Shown: piece by piece, positions 6,508 through 13,717 of the stretch | Numbering within the stretch: position 1 is the stretch's first letter | Layout of the letters: each line of letters opens with the position of its first letter | Source of the DNA: SIG565 sp045656145 | Lineage (GTDB): Bacteria > Bacillota > Clostridia > Oscillospirales > Acutalibacteraceae | Length of the DNA: 14,207 bases | Reading direction: 5' to 3' | Assembly: GCA_045656145.1 (NCBI GenBank) | Contig: JAZOQP010000035.1 | Span: 1 to 14,207, forward strand | The notes under the pieces: model-generated | Told to the model about the DNA's origin: nothing | Database searches by the model: none | Seen by the model: only the letters and a program-made list of their open reading frames with translations | Translations under genes and position numbers: made by a program

Positions 6508-7472
6508 ATTTCCATCCTTTTTATTTCTTTACAATATTCTATAATTTCTTTTTCCTCGCAAAGCCCACTTGTAGCATCAGCACTGCGAAGCGACATAACT
6601 GCGCTGGAAGAAGCAAAATCGAGTATCTCGACATCGCTCTTTCCACAGTATATTCCGTAAAGAGCGCCTGCACAGAAGGCATCTCCTGCGCCCGTTGTGC
6701 CCTTAATTTCGCTCCTCGGTATATCAACCGAGCCCGCTACCGTAATTCCACTCTCAGAGCAGCAAACGGCACCGTTTTTCATATGTATAATAACCTTTTT
6801 GCGAACGCCCATACCTTTAAGCTTTTGGGCAATAGCGCGAAGATTCTTCTCTGACGGCTCGATACCTGTGAGCTTGCCCGCCTCTAACTCGTTTATTATA
6901 AGATAATCGGTATATTCAAGGCAAGGAATTACCAACGAATACCTATCCGAATTTTCACTTACAAGGTCGATTGAGGTTTCTATGCCCGCATCAAGCGCTT
7001 TTTTGAGCATTTTAAGGCCTTCACCCTCATCTATCTTTTTAAGCAGCAAAAAATATCCTATATGCAAAATTTTAGGCGATATTTTATCGGTATCAAGATC
7101 ATCGGCAGTAAATTCACCGTCTGCTCCCGCATAGGTGAAAAACGTACGCTGACCGCCCTTAACACTCATAACCTGTGTAAAGCTCGTTGCAGCCGAGTCC
7201 ACCTCTGTTAGTTCCGATATATCCAAGCCGTTTTTTGAAAGCTCATTTTTTATAAATTCGCCGTTATCATCAGCGCCTATCTTCCCTATTGCGCTAACAT
7301 TAAGGCTCGGGCAAATCTTTTTAAGGTCAATGCCCACATTACATACGCATCCGCCAACAGAACTCTGAACACCTTTAATCTGGGTGAGCTCGCCACAGTT
7401 CGGATAAAGCGAAATCTCGTTGATTTTATCTACAATAAGAGTGCCGCAAACGGCAATTCCTGTTTTTTCCAT
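6498..7472 (-). CDS. PfkB-family carbohydrate kinase
   Basis: A 324-residue ribokinase-fold kinase that phosphorylates a sugar or sugar phosphate with ATP. The N-terminal SVGGCVCNVG (38-47) is the family's substrate-side glycine motif, NELEAG (194-199) is the NxxE region, and GTTGAGDAFCAG (258-269) holds the catalytic Asp264 and the anion hole. The start is the ATG at 7472, one base after the stop codon of the isomerase gene, with GAGTG inside that gene as a weak binding site. An upstream in-frame start at 7505 would overlap the neighbour for 30 bases and is rejected. The adjacent aldolase suggests a ketose or ketose-phosphate substrate (fructose, tagatose or their 6-phosphates). Confidence 0.9.
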   Translation of the reverse strand: MEKTGIAVCGTLIVDKINEISLYPNCGELTQIKGVQSSVGGCVCNVGIDLKKICPSLNVSAIGKIGADDNGEFIKNELSKNGLDISELTEVDSAATSFTQVMSVKGGQRTFFTYAGADGEFTADDLDTDKISPKILHIGYFLLLKKIDEGEGLKMLKKALDAGIETSIDLVSENSDRYSLVIPCLEYTDYLIINELEAGKLTGIEPSEKNLRAIAQKLKGMGVRKKVIIHMKNGAVCCSESGITVAGSVDIPRSEIKGTTGAGDAFCAGALYGIYCGKSDVEILDFASSSAVMSLRSADATSGLCEEKEIIEYCKEIKRMEICL

Positions 7473-7473
7473 A

Positions 7474-8421
7474 TTAGTTACACTCAGCAGTAAGCGGACC
7501 TGCAAGGTCTTTTAGGAAGAAAAGTCTTCCGGGAAGAGTGGGTATATATGAAGATGTAATCCAAGGAGTTTTGCCGTAACGAAGTGTCATCCAAAGCGAC
7601 ATACCCTGCCACTGCATTCCGCGGCCAAGTGTACCGTCGGCGCCGCCGATAGCATAATCAGCCTTCAGGAATATTCCAGGGCCTATAGTATTAGCACGGC
7701 AAGGAAGTAATGTTGTTCTTGATTTAAAGCTTGTAAGAGCATTTTGCTCAACTGTGAGCGGATGAATTTTTGCCGCTATTCTGTAGGGTGCATTTTCCCA
7801 CTCGGCTGCAGTTGTATAATCAGCTGCAAAGGTCGGCTCCCAGAATGCGATATGGCACATTCTGCCAATACCGTAAACAAGAACTAACTTTGCACCCTCT
7901 TTTTTGAGCGCGTCTATCTTCTCAGGATAGGTCGGAAGATTAGCCTTAGTTGCAAAGTTTCTCTGATTTTTAGGAACGGTTAACTCACCCAACGGATTAA
8001 ATAGAGCCTGCTCCATAGCGTACTGGAAGGCGCCCGAGTTATCGGGTGCTAAGGTGTTACCCTCGCTATCTGCCCACTCATCCATATTAAAGGTGTGAAC
8101 ATGCTCACAAGATACCTTCCACTCCTTAAGGAAGTAAACAACCCATTTATACATACCCATAGGTCCTACAGGCAGAATAAATGCGATTTTCTCATTTCTT
8201 TCTTTTGCTAAACGAATCTGCATAGCAATTTCGTGGCCCATGTAGGTTTCAAACTCGCCTAAAGAATCGCACTGAACAGGTGTAAAGCCCTTATTCCAAA
8301 AGCTCTGCGGCTCGGTGATTTTCTCAGGCGCATCAATGCAGGCGTCGATTTTCTCGAAATCCCAACCCTCAGGATAAAAACCCTCTAATGCTGAACCTTT
8401 AACTGTTGAATTAAAATCCAT
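7474..8421 (-). CDS. Divergent NagB-like glucosamine-6-phosphate isomerase/deaminase family protein
   Basis: A 315-residue member of the NagB/6-phosphogluconolactonase fold. VHTFNMDEW (108-116) matches the NagB strand that carries the catalytic Asp. GIGRMCHIAFWEP (184-196) matches GxGxDGHIAFNEP and keeps His190 and Glu195, but the Asp of the ring-opening triad is Met188. The phosphate loop LPTGxTP reads LPVGPMG, so the Thr/Ser donors are missing. N- and C-terminal extensions make it longer than the roughly 240-270 residues of NagB. It probably converts an amino sugar to a ketose with loss of ammonia, but substrate and phosphorylation state are open. AAGGAGAG precedes the ATG. Second gene of the operon. 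Confidence 0.82.
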   Translation of the reverse strand: MDFNSTVKGSALEGFYPEGWDFEKIDACIDAPEKITEPQSFWNKGFTPVQCDSLGEFETYMGHEIAMQIRLAKERNEKIAFILPVGPMGMYKWVVYFLKEWKVSCEHVHTFNMDEWADSEGNTLAPDNSGAFQYAMEQALFNPLGELTVPKNQRNFATKANLPTYPEKIDALKKEGAKLVLVYGIGRMCHIAFWEPTFAADYTTAAEWENAPYRIAAKIHPLTVEQNALTSFKSRTTLLPCRANTIGPGIFLKADYAIGGADGTLGRGMQWQGMSLWMTLRYGKTPWITSSYIPTLPGRLFFLKDLAGPLTAECN

Positions 8422-8452
8422 AATAAACTCTCCTTATATATAAAATTTATTT

Positions 8453-9157
8453 TTACGGTAATAATCTTTTGGTTACAATTCTGTGGTCTATGCGGCACTG
8501 TCTGAAGCCCTCGGCGTATTTCACGCCCGACTGAATTCCGCGCATTCTGGCACTTGTGCGGGTAAGCTCAACAATGTCGTTATCATCGTGGTCTGCAAGC
8601 CAAGCTATCTGACTTTCGTGGCAATCAAGCATCTTAATCTTAGTTTCAAGCTCGTCGGTAATATCAACATACTCTGTCGGCTCGCAGTTAAGCAGCGCCG
8701 AATTATCCATATAGAAAATCGGCACAACGCGTGTAGCCTTGCCTAAGTGCTCTTCATAATGAGGCACAGTTGCCGCAAATGAAGCCTTGAAAACAAGCTG
8801 AGAAACTTCCGTGTGGTCGCCCATATAGTCATCAGGACCGTGGGTGATAATAAAATCGGGATCAGCATCACGGATAATCTTAACTAGCTTATCGTGCTGC
8901 TCCTTGCTCGCAGCATTCACAAGTAGGTCGCCAATATCGCAGGTAACGGTTTTAAAGCCTACCATATCGCCCGCCTTTTTAGCTTCACCGATACGAATTT
9001 TTCTGAGTTCTTCCTTGCCTATCTCCACGTGTCCCATATCGCCGTTGGCAACATGGCATACAGTTACATTGTCGCCACGCTTCACACAGCGAAGCAATGT
9101 GCCACCGCAACAAATTTCCATATCGTCAGGGTGGCAGGAAATTGCTAATACATTCAT
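8453..9157 (-). CDS. PIG-L/LmbE-family zinc deacetylase
   Basis: A 234-residue deacetylase that removes acetyl groups from N-acetylated sugars or sugar conjugates. CHPDDME (8-14) gives zinc ligands His9 and Asp12; GPDDYMGDH (107-115) gives His115; CHESQ (179-183) and GVKYAEGF (211-218) are typical of the BshB-like branch. No signal peptide, so it is intracellular. The start is the ATG at 9157, with AAAGGAGG 8 bases upstream; a TTG-initiated extension to 9193 is rejected. First gene of the operon. Its place before a deaminase-like enzyme, a kinase and an aldolase points to a catabolic N-acetyl sugar, not to bacillithiol synthesis, though this is inference. Confidence 0.88.
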   Translation of the reverse strand: MNVLAISCHPDDMEICCGGTLLRCVKRGDNVTVCHVANGDMGHVEIGKEELRKIRIGEAKKAGDMVGFKTVTCDIGDLLVNAASKEQHDKLVKIIRDADPDFIITHGPDDYMGDHTEVSQLVFKASFAATVPHYEEHLGKATRVVPIFYMDNSALLNCEPTEYVDITDELETKIKMLDCHESQIAWLADHDDNDIVELTRTSARMRGIQSGVKYAEGFRQCRIDHRIVTKRLLP

Positions 9158-9211
9158 AATAAAATCCTCCTTTTTCTCGCCTATGAGCGACAAAGAGCCA
9201 AATGATGCCTT

Positions 9212-9242
9212 AAAACCCGCCCTTTTAGGCTGGCTCGGGTTT
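9212..9242 (-). promoter_or_regulatory. Hairpin in the leader of the sugar operon, possible attenuator
   Basis: On the minus strand AAACCCG (9242-9236) pairs with CGGGTTT (9219-9213), then TTTTAA follows. It lies between the predicted operon start site (about 9269) and the deacetylase ATG. It could stop a fraction of transcripts or be only leader structure. Confidence 0.35.
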
Positions 9243-9256
9243 GAATGCTTTGGCTA

Positions 9257-9285
9257 TTGACATTAGATCAGTTTTATGTTAACAT
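9257..9285 (+). promoter_or_regulatory. Promoter of the araC-type gene
   Basis: TTGACA (9257-9262), a 17-base spacer and TAACAT (9280-9285) with a TGn extension. It gives a leader of about 58 bases before the ATG at 9350. Its -10 overlaps that of the opposing operon promoter. Confidence 0.65.
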
Positions 9286-9304
9286 TTATAACTAAGAAAA
9301 TCAA
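9276..9304 (-). promoter_or_regulatory. Promoter of the deacetylase-isomerase-kinase-aldolase operon
   Basis: On the minus strand TTGATT (9304-9299), a 17-base spacer and TAACAT (9281-9276), again with a TGn extension. The two -10 boxes share bases 9280-9281 and together form the palindrome ATGTTAACAT (9276-9285). Confidence 0.6.
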
Positions 9305-9334
9305 TGCACAAATACACTTTTTTGGTGCACTTTT
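9305..9334 (-). promoter_or_regulatory. Candidate AraC-type activator site
   Basis: On the minus strand two GTGCA direct repeats (9330-9326 and 9309-9305) are exactly 21 bp apart, two helical turns, and the second ends at the operon's -35 box. A GTGTA lies between them. This is the usual layout for an AraC-family dimer activating the operon. It is downstream of the araC-type gene's own start site, so binding could also repress that gene. Confidence 0.5.
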
Positions 9335-9349
9335 GTAAAGTGAGGAAAT

Positions 9350-10222
9350 ATGAATAAACCAGTCATTAATAATTTAATATCGGTCGAGCAGATAATGTCT
9401 ATTCATTATTTCGAATTCAAATCTGATTTCAATTTTTCGGGTGAAACCCACAGTTATTGGGAGCTAGTTTATATAAATTCGGGCTCGGCTATTGTTACGG
9501 CAGACGGAGATAACACCACTCATCTACCAGGTGAAATAATCTTTCACGCCCCGGGCGAAAAACATTCTATTGCATCTGTCCCCTCAGACCCGCCCACCGT
9601 TTTTATCATCTCCTTTCACTCTGCTTCAAAAGCTATGCATTTTTTTGAAAATCGCAGAATGAATGTACCTACCCCGCTTAGAAAATACATAACCGAAATG
9701 ATAAACGACGGAAACGAAGCCTATATTCTTACCGACGACAGCCCCTATGAAGTGCCGCTAAAAAAGCGCGAGGATGGGCTTATAGGTAGTGAACAGTTAA
9801 TAAGGCTTAATCTTGAAATGCTTTTGCTCAAACTCATACGCTCTGCAATCATTCCAAAAGTGCCTAATAAAAGTAATGCGGAATATGACAGCCTTACAAA
9901 TTCCATAATAGATATCCTTAATAATAATATTTACGGAAGGATTTCAGTAGAGGCTATTGCTAAAAAATTAGGTTATAGCAGAACCTATATTTCGGCTATA
10001 TTTAAAAGAAACTGTGGCAAAACAATAACCGAATATATGGCTGAGCTTAAAATTAGTGAGGCTAAGTATTTAATAAGAAAGCAAATTTATACCTCCGCAC
10101 AAATTTCCGAATTTTTATGCTTTGATAGTCCGCAGTATTTCTGCAGGGTTTTCAAAAAGCAAACACGAATGACCCCAAAAGAATATTCCGTATCGGTGGC
10201 ATACGAACAAAAAAAGCGGTGA
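9350..10222 (+). CDS. AraC-family transcriptional regulator with cupin sensor domain
   Basis: A 290-residue regulator. The N-terminal half (about 15-100) is a cupin-like ligand domain, with THSYWELVYINSGSA and PGEIIFHAPGEKHS. The C-terminal 100 residues hold two helix-turn-helix units: ISVEAIAKKLGYSRTYISAIFK is the first, and the second ends in the family signature SPQYFCRVFKKQTRMTPKEY. GAGGAAAT lies before the ATG. It is divergent from the sugar operon and separated from it by about 190 bases with overlapping promoters, so it most likely controls that operon in response to an amino sugar or a derivative. The stop codon lies inside the terminator stem. Confidence 0.92.
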   Translation: MNKPVINNLISVEQIMSIHYFEFKSDFNFSGETHSYWELVYINSGSAIVTADGDNTTHLPGEIIFHAPGEKHSIASVPSDPPTVFIISFHSASKAMHFFENRRMNVPTPLRKYITEMINDGNEAYILTDDSPYEVPLKKREDGLIGSEQLIRLNLEMLLLKLIRSAIIPKVPNKSNAEYDSLTNSIIDILNNNIYGRISVEAIAKKLGYSRTYISAIFKRNCGKTITEYMAELKISEAKYLIRKQIYTSAQISEFLCFDSPQYFCRVFKKQTRMTPKEYSVSVAYEQKKR

Positions 10223-10238
10223 ATTTCACCGCTTTTTT
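10209..10238. terminator. Bidirectional terminator overlapping the end of the araC-type gene
   Basis: GCGGTGA (10216-10222) pairs with TCACCGC (10226-10232), flanked by seven A and six T. The TGA stop codon at 10220-10222 is part of the stem. It also ends the convergent rubredoxin operon. Confidence 0.88.
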
Positions 10239-10240
10239 AA

Positions 10241-10399
10241 CTATTCTGCTACGCTGAAATTGTCTTTTCCTACGCCGCATAAGGGGCATACAAAATCGTC
10301 GGGTAAATCCTCAAATTTAGTGCCTGGCTCGATGCCGATAACGGCATCTCCCAAAGCCTCGTCGTATTCCCAACCGCAAACATCGCATACATATTTCAT
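10241..10399 (-). CDS. Rubredoxin
   Basis: A 52-residue electron carrier with one iron bound by four cysteines: CDVCGW (Cys5, Cys8) and CPLCGVGKDNF (Cys38, Cys41). The length and the YDE, LPDDF and GVGKDNF landmarks are standard for the family. AGGAGGAAACACAA precedes the ATG. It starts 12 bases after the flavodiiron protein gene in the same operon. There it most likely passes electrons from an NADH:rubredoxin reductase, not encoded here, to that protein. Confidence 0.96.
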   Translation of the reverse strand: MKYVCDVCGWEYDEALGDAVIGIEPGTKFEDLPDDFVCPLCGVGKDNFSVAE

Positions 10400-10411
10400 T
10401 TGTGTTTCCTC

Positions 10412-11563
10412 CTATTTTGATAATTCTTCTGCTAAAGCAGTTAATTGTGCTTCGCTCTCGGCATTCAGCGCCGACAGAATTTTAACTGTATTTTCAGTAT
10501 AACTTAAATTCTTGCACTTTTCAAGCATCGATTTCATAACCTTTGAAGCCATTGGCGCCCAAGAGCCGTTTTCAATAAAAGCAACCGTTTTATTGCTAAA
10601 ATTACGCTCGGTTAAATTGTTTATAAATTCACGCATAAAGGGGAAAATTTCAGCGTTATAGGTGGTGGTTGCAAGAACAATTTTGCTGTATTTAAAGGCA
10701 TCCTCAACATTTTCTGCCATATCGCTTCGGGCTAAATCACTAACCGACACCTTAACCCCTTTAGATTTTAGCATTTCATATAGCTTTAAAGCCGCCTTTT
10801 TAGTATTCCCATAAACCGAGGTATATGCAATAAATATGCCGTCTACCTCGCTTCTGTATGAAGACCAAATGTCATATAGGTTTACATAATACCCTATGTT
10901 CTCGGTGAGCACGGGGCCGTGAAGGGCGCAGATAATCTTAATATCGAGCGCGGCTGCCTTTTTAAGCAGTGCTTGAACCTGAGCGCCGTATTTACCCACA
11001 ATACCTATATAATAGCGTCTGGCTTCACACGCCCAGTCTTCATCTGTATCGAGCGCACCGAACTTGCCGAACGCATCGGCAGAAAATAGCACCTTATCGG
11101 CACTGTCATAACTCAAGATTACCTCGGGCCAATGCACCATTGGTGCAGTAATAAAAGTGAGTGTGTGTTTGCCGAGGCTTAGTGTGTCCCCCTCGCCTAC
11201 CACTATTCGCCTATTTTCAAAATCGGTGCCAAAAAAGTTTTTCATCATCGAGAAAGCCTTAGCGTTCGACACAATTTTAGCATCTGGGTACTTCTCGGCA
11301 AATTTAAAAATACCTGCCGAATGGTCGGGCTCCATATGGTGAACCACGAGGTAATCGGGTTGCTTTTCGCCGAGTGCATTTTCTAATTTTTCAAGCCACT
11401 CATCCGTAAAGGCGGCATCAACCGAATCCATAACGGCAATTTTTTCATCGGTTATTAAATACGAGTTATATGAGATGCCGTTCGGCACCTCATACATACC
11501 CTCAAATAAATCAATTTTTCGGTCGTCAACTCCGATATATTTAATATCATTTGTAATAAACAT
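10412..11563 (-). CDS. fprA: FprA-type flavodiiron protein (O2/NO reductase)
   Basis: A 383-residue cytoplasmic A-type flavoprotein that reduces O2 to water, or NO to N2O, in anaerobes. The N-terminal metallo-beta-lactamase-like domain has the diiron ligands His76, Glu78 and Asp80 in HHMEPDH, His144 in MVHWPE, Asp163 in SADAFG and His215 in LHGP. The C-terminal flavodoxin domain (about 243-383) has the FMN loop YTSVYGNT (247-254). The length is near the usual 390-400. Its start lies 8 bases after the second chrA gene; GGGGG at that gene's end is a somewhat distant ribosome binding site. Rubredoxin follows as likely redox partner. Confidence 0.95.
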   Translation of the reverse strand: MFITNDIKYIGVDDRKIDLFEGMYEVPNGISYNSYLITDEKIAVMDSVDAAFTDEWLEKLENALGEKQPDYLVVHHMEPDHSAGIFKFAEKYPDAKIVSNAKAFSMMKNFFGTDFENRRIVVGEGDTLSLGKHTLTFITAPMVHWPEVILSYDSADKVLFSADAFGKFGALDTDEDWACEARRYYIGIVGKYGAQVQALLKKAAALDIKIICALHGPVLTENIGYYVNLYDIWSSYRSEVDGIFIAYTSVYGNTKKAALKLYEMLKSKGVKVSVSDLARSDMAENVEDAFKYSKIVLATTTYNAEIFPFMREFINNLTERNFSNKTVAFIENGSWAPMASKVMKSMLEKCKNLSYTENTVKILSALNAESEAQLTALAEELSK

Positions 11564-11571
11564 ATGCTAAA

Positions 11572-12144
11572 TTAACCCCCTATAATATTAAAGATAATTC
11601 CAAACGAGGCAGATACCAAAATCAACACGATTGTCGACATTTTTTTCTTGGCTATCCACTTATAGCCGTAAAACGCGGCGCAGATGGAAAGAAAAATTAT
11701 TAACGACAAAAGGTCGAAATTAAATTCGTGTAAAGAGACATAACCTACCGCTTTAAAAAGCAAAATTAGACCGGTTGACAGAATAAGCGCAACAATAACG
11801 GGTTTTACGCCGTTAATAAAGCCCTTAAAGAACTTATTTTCGGTGAAATTTTTAAGAATTGCAGCAATAAGTAAAATTATAATAAATGAAGGTAGCACAA
11901 CCCCTAAGGTTGCCACAATACTGCCGAGTATTCCGCCCTGAGCAGAGCCTATATAGGTTGCCATATTAATAGCAACGGGACCTGGGGTTGATTCGCAAAC
12001 ACCTAAAAAGGAATAGAATTGCGATTCATTAAGCCAGTTATATTTAAGTACCGTTTCCTCAATAAGCGGAATCATAGCGAAGCCGCCGCCAAAGGTGAAA
12101 AGACCTATTTTAAAGAATTCAAGGAAGAGATAAAGATAAATCAT
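11572..12144 (-). CDS. chrA: Half-size chromate transporter (ChrA family), second of a pair
   Basis: A 190-residue membrane protein with about five to six helices. FTFGGGFAMIP near the N-terminus and STPGPVAINMATYIG (about 52-66) are the CHR-family signatures. Proteins of this size are the short-chain form that works as a heteromeric pair. Its ATG overlaps the stop of the first copy as ATGA, so the two are translationally coupled. Chromate is the substrate known for the family; in gut or sediment anaerobes the real anion may differ. It is followed 8 bases later by the flavodiiron gene. Confidence 0.9.
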   Translation of the reverse strand: MIYLYLFLEFFKIGLFTFGGGFAMIPLIEETVLKYNWLNESQFYSFLGVCESTPGPVAINMATYIGSAQGGILGSIVATLGVVLPSFIIILLIAAILKNFTENKFFKGFINGVKPVIVALILSTGLILLFKAVGYVSLHEFNFDLLSLIIFLSICAAFYGYKWIAKKKMSTIVLILVSASFGIIFNIIGG

Positions 12145-12698
12145 TTCTCTGCCCCCTCGCGTTTGAGGCTATAGGCCACAATGCCTATTACTCCGCCTAT
12201 TAAAATAAGGAATACCGAACTGAAGTTAACAGAGAACAGCTCGAAGGCAATCATTAATATAAGCACCGCCAAGAAAACCAAAACGGGTAACAGCTTTTTT
12301 TCGAGTTTTTTTAGCATTTCGAATCCCGCCCTGGTTATAAGGAAAGCAACTGCGCACTTAATCCCCTGAAATGCGTATGCCACATACTTATTAGCCATAA
12401 ATGCATCAAGCACTAAGGAAATCAGGTATATAATTATAAGCGAGGGCAACACAACGCCGAGCGTTGCGGCGGCGCTGCCTAAAATTCCCTTTTTCTTGTA
12501 GCCAATATATGTTGCCATATTAATTGCTATAGGTCCTGGGGTTGACTCGGCAACGGCAATAATCTCTACAAAATCATCTTCACTCAGCCAACCGAATTTT
12601 TCAACCACCGTTTCTCGCACATTGGCTATCATCGCATAGCCGCCGCCAAATGTGAAAAGACCTATTTTAAAAAAGGTTTTAAATAAAGTCCAAATCAT
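12141..12698 (-). CDS. chrA: Half-size chromate transporter (ChrA family), first of a pair
   Basis: A 185-residue membrane protein, paralog of the next gene, with FTFGGGYAMIA and STPGPIAINMATYIGYKKKG as family signatures and about five to six helices. The start is the ATG at 12698, with AAAGGCGG 6 bases upstream. An in-frame extension to 12752 would run through the promoter and is rejected. First gene of the apparent operon chrA-chrA-fprA-rubredoxin. The C-terminal tail is charged (SLKREGAEK). Confidence 0.9.
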   Translation of the reverse strand: MIWTLFKTFFKIGLFTFGGGYAMIANVRETVVEKFGWLSEDDFVEIIAVAESTPGPIAINMATYIGYKKKGILGSAAATLGVVLPSLIIIYLISLVLDAFMANKYVAYAFQGIKCAVAFLITRAGFEMLKKLEKKLLPVLVFLAVLILMIAFELFSVNFSSVFLILIGGVIGIVAYSLKREGAEK

Positions 12699-12723
12699 TT
12701 TAATCCGCCTTTCTAACGGATAT

Positions 12724-12732
12724 AGTATAACA
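12724..12732 (-). promoter_or_regulatory. Extended -10 promoter of the chrA-fprA-rubredoxin operon
   Basis: On the minus strand TGTTATACT gives a TGn extended -10. It lies in the 53-base gap after the DegV gene, about 25 bases before the chrA start. The -35 region is poor. Confidence 0.55.
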
Positions 12733-12751
12733 TACTTTTTAGGAATTTGCA

Positions 12752-13585
12752 CTATTTTTTAAAAAAAGCCACCGCAATAGCGTCGGGACCCGCGTGGGTA
12801 CCGATAACGCTGCCAACCACTGTGTAGCGAAGCTTTTCGGTATTGCCATGCCAGAGTGCCGCGCTATCCTGGGTGTATTTTTTTAGCAGTAAATCGCTTA
12901 AACCCGTAAAACCGAGCATTATAGGTTTTGAAAAATCCACTCCGCCCACCTTCTCTATTTCGGTTATGAGCAGATTATTCCCCTGCTTCGAGCCCCTCGC
13001 CTTGCCGAGCATTAATATTTCGCCACCACGCACGGATATAACGGGCTTAATATTGAGAAGTCCACCTGCGAAAGCTACAGTTTTGGAAATTCTGCCTCCG
13101 CGCTTGAGATATTCCAGAGTATCAACAAGTGCTATAAGGCAGATGTTCTTCTTTTCCTTTTCAAGTATAGCGGCTATTTCCTTTGCACTTTTACCCTCTT
13201 CGCTTAAATTTAATGCACGTTCTGCTAATATACCCGCACCGATGGTTACCGAGCCGCTATCCACAACAAAAACATTGTCATAATCAGCCGCCGCTATCAT
13301 AGCGCTTTGATAGGTGCCCGAAAGCTTCCCAGAAAGGGTTATAACAACGGCACCGTCTTCGCCTACCTTATCAAACTCGTCGCTAAAGGCGGCGGGAGTT
13401 GCCTGAGAGGTGGTTGGCATAACATCTGTTTCTATCAGTTTCTCATAAAACTGCTTATGGGTTATGTTAACACCATCTATATATTCCTCTTCCCCAAAAT
13501 TAACAGTAAGAGGTACGGTAATAAGCCTTTCTTTTACCTCATTTACGGTATCGAATGTCGAATCGGTAATAATTTTAACGCTCAT
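12752..13585 (-). CDS. degV: DegV-family (FakB-like) fatty acid-binding protein
   Basis: A 277-residue cytoplasmic lipid-binding protein that holds a fatty acid and presents it to a FakA-type kinase for phosphorylation. IITDSTFD (5-12), MPTTSQATP (56-64), LSGTYQSA (88-95), VVDSGS, a GGRIS loop and the C-terminal GTHAGPDAIAV are the expected ligand-site motifs and fit the family length. AAGGAGA precedes the ATG. No fakA is in the window. The chrA promoter follows its stop codon closely with no terminator between, so read-through is possible. Confidence 0.93.
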   Translation of the reverse strand: MSVKIITDSTFDTVNEVKERLITVPLTVNFGEEEYIDGVNITHKQFYEKLIETDVMPTTSQATPAAFSDEFDKVGEDGAVVITLSGKLSGTYQSAMIAAADYDNVFVVDSGSVTIGAGILAERALNLSEEGKSAKEIAAILEKEKKNICLIALVDTLEYLKRGGRISKTVAFAGGLLNIKPVISVRGGEILMLGKARGSKQGNNLLITEIEKVGGVDFSKPIMLGFTGLSDLLLKKYTQDSAALWHGNTEKLRYTVVGSVIGTHAGPDAIAVAFFKK

Positions 13586-13662
13586 AAAAATCTCCTTTTT
13601 GGTATTATGTGAAAAAGCCGTATCTTTATGTTATAAATTTAAAATCAGTCTAAATTGTTCAA

Positions 13663-13696
13663 ATGCCCCGTAGGGAAATACTTCCCTACGGGGCAT
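13663..13696. terminator. Long perfect hairpin upstream of the DegV gene
   Basis: A 15-bp stem ATGCCCCGTAGGGAA / TTCCCTACGGGGCAT with the loop ATAC. Only a mixed TTTGAACAATTT follows on the minus strand, so it is a likely but not classic terminator for the beta-helix gene. The 13586-13717 gap otherwise shows no gene. Confidence 0.6.
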
Positions 13697-13717
13697 CAAT
13701 TATTAGAACACTATATC

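Noticed and set aside
9158..9193. N-terminal extension of the PIG-L deacetylase from a TTG at 9193
   Set aside because: The AAAGGAGG site lies inside the extension and fits the ATG at 9157, and the HPDD motif is at the normal distance from that start.
10260..10502. Plus-strand frame of 80 codons over the rubredoxin gene
   Set aside because: The opposite strand encodes a textbook rubredoxin with both cysteine pairs.
12843..13283. Open frame of 146 codons on the plus strand
   Set aside because: It is antisense to the DegV gene, which has strong family motifs and a good ribosome binding site; the reverse frame has no recognisable domain.
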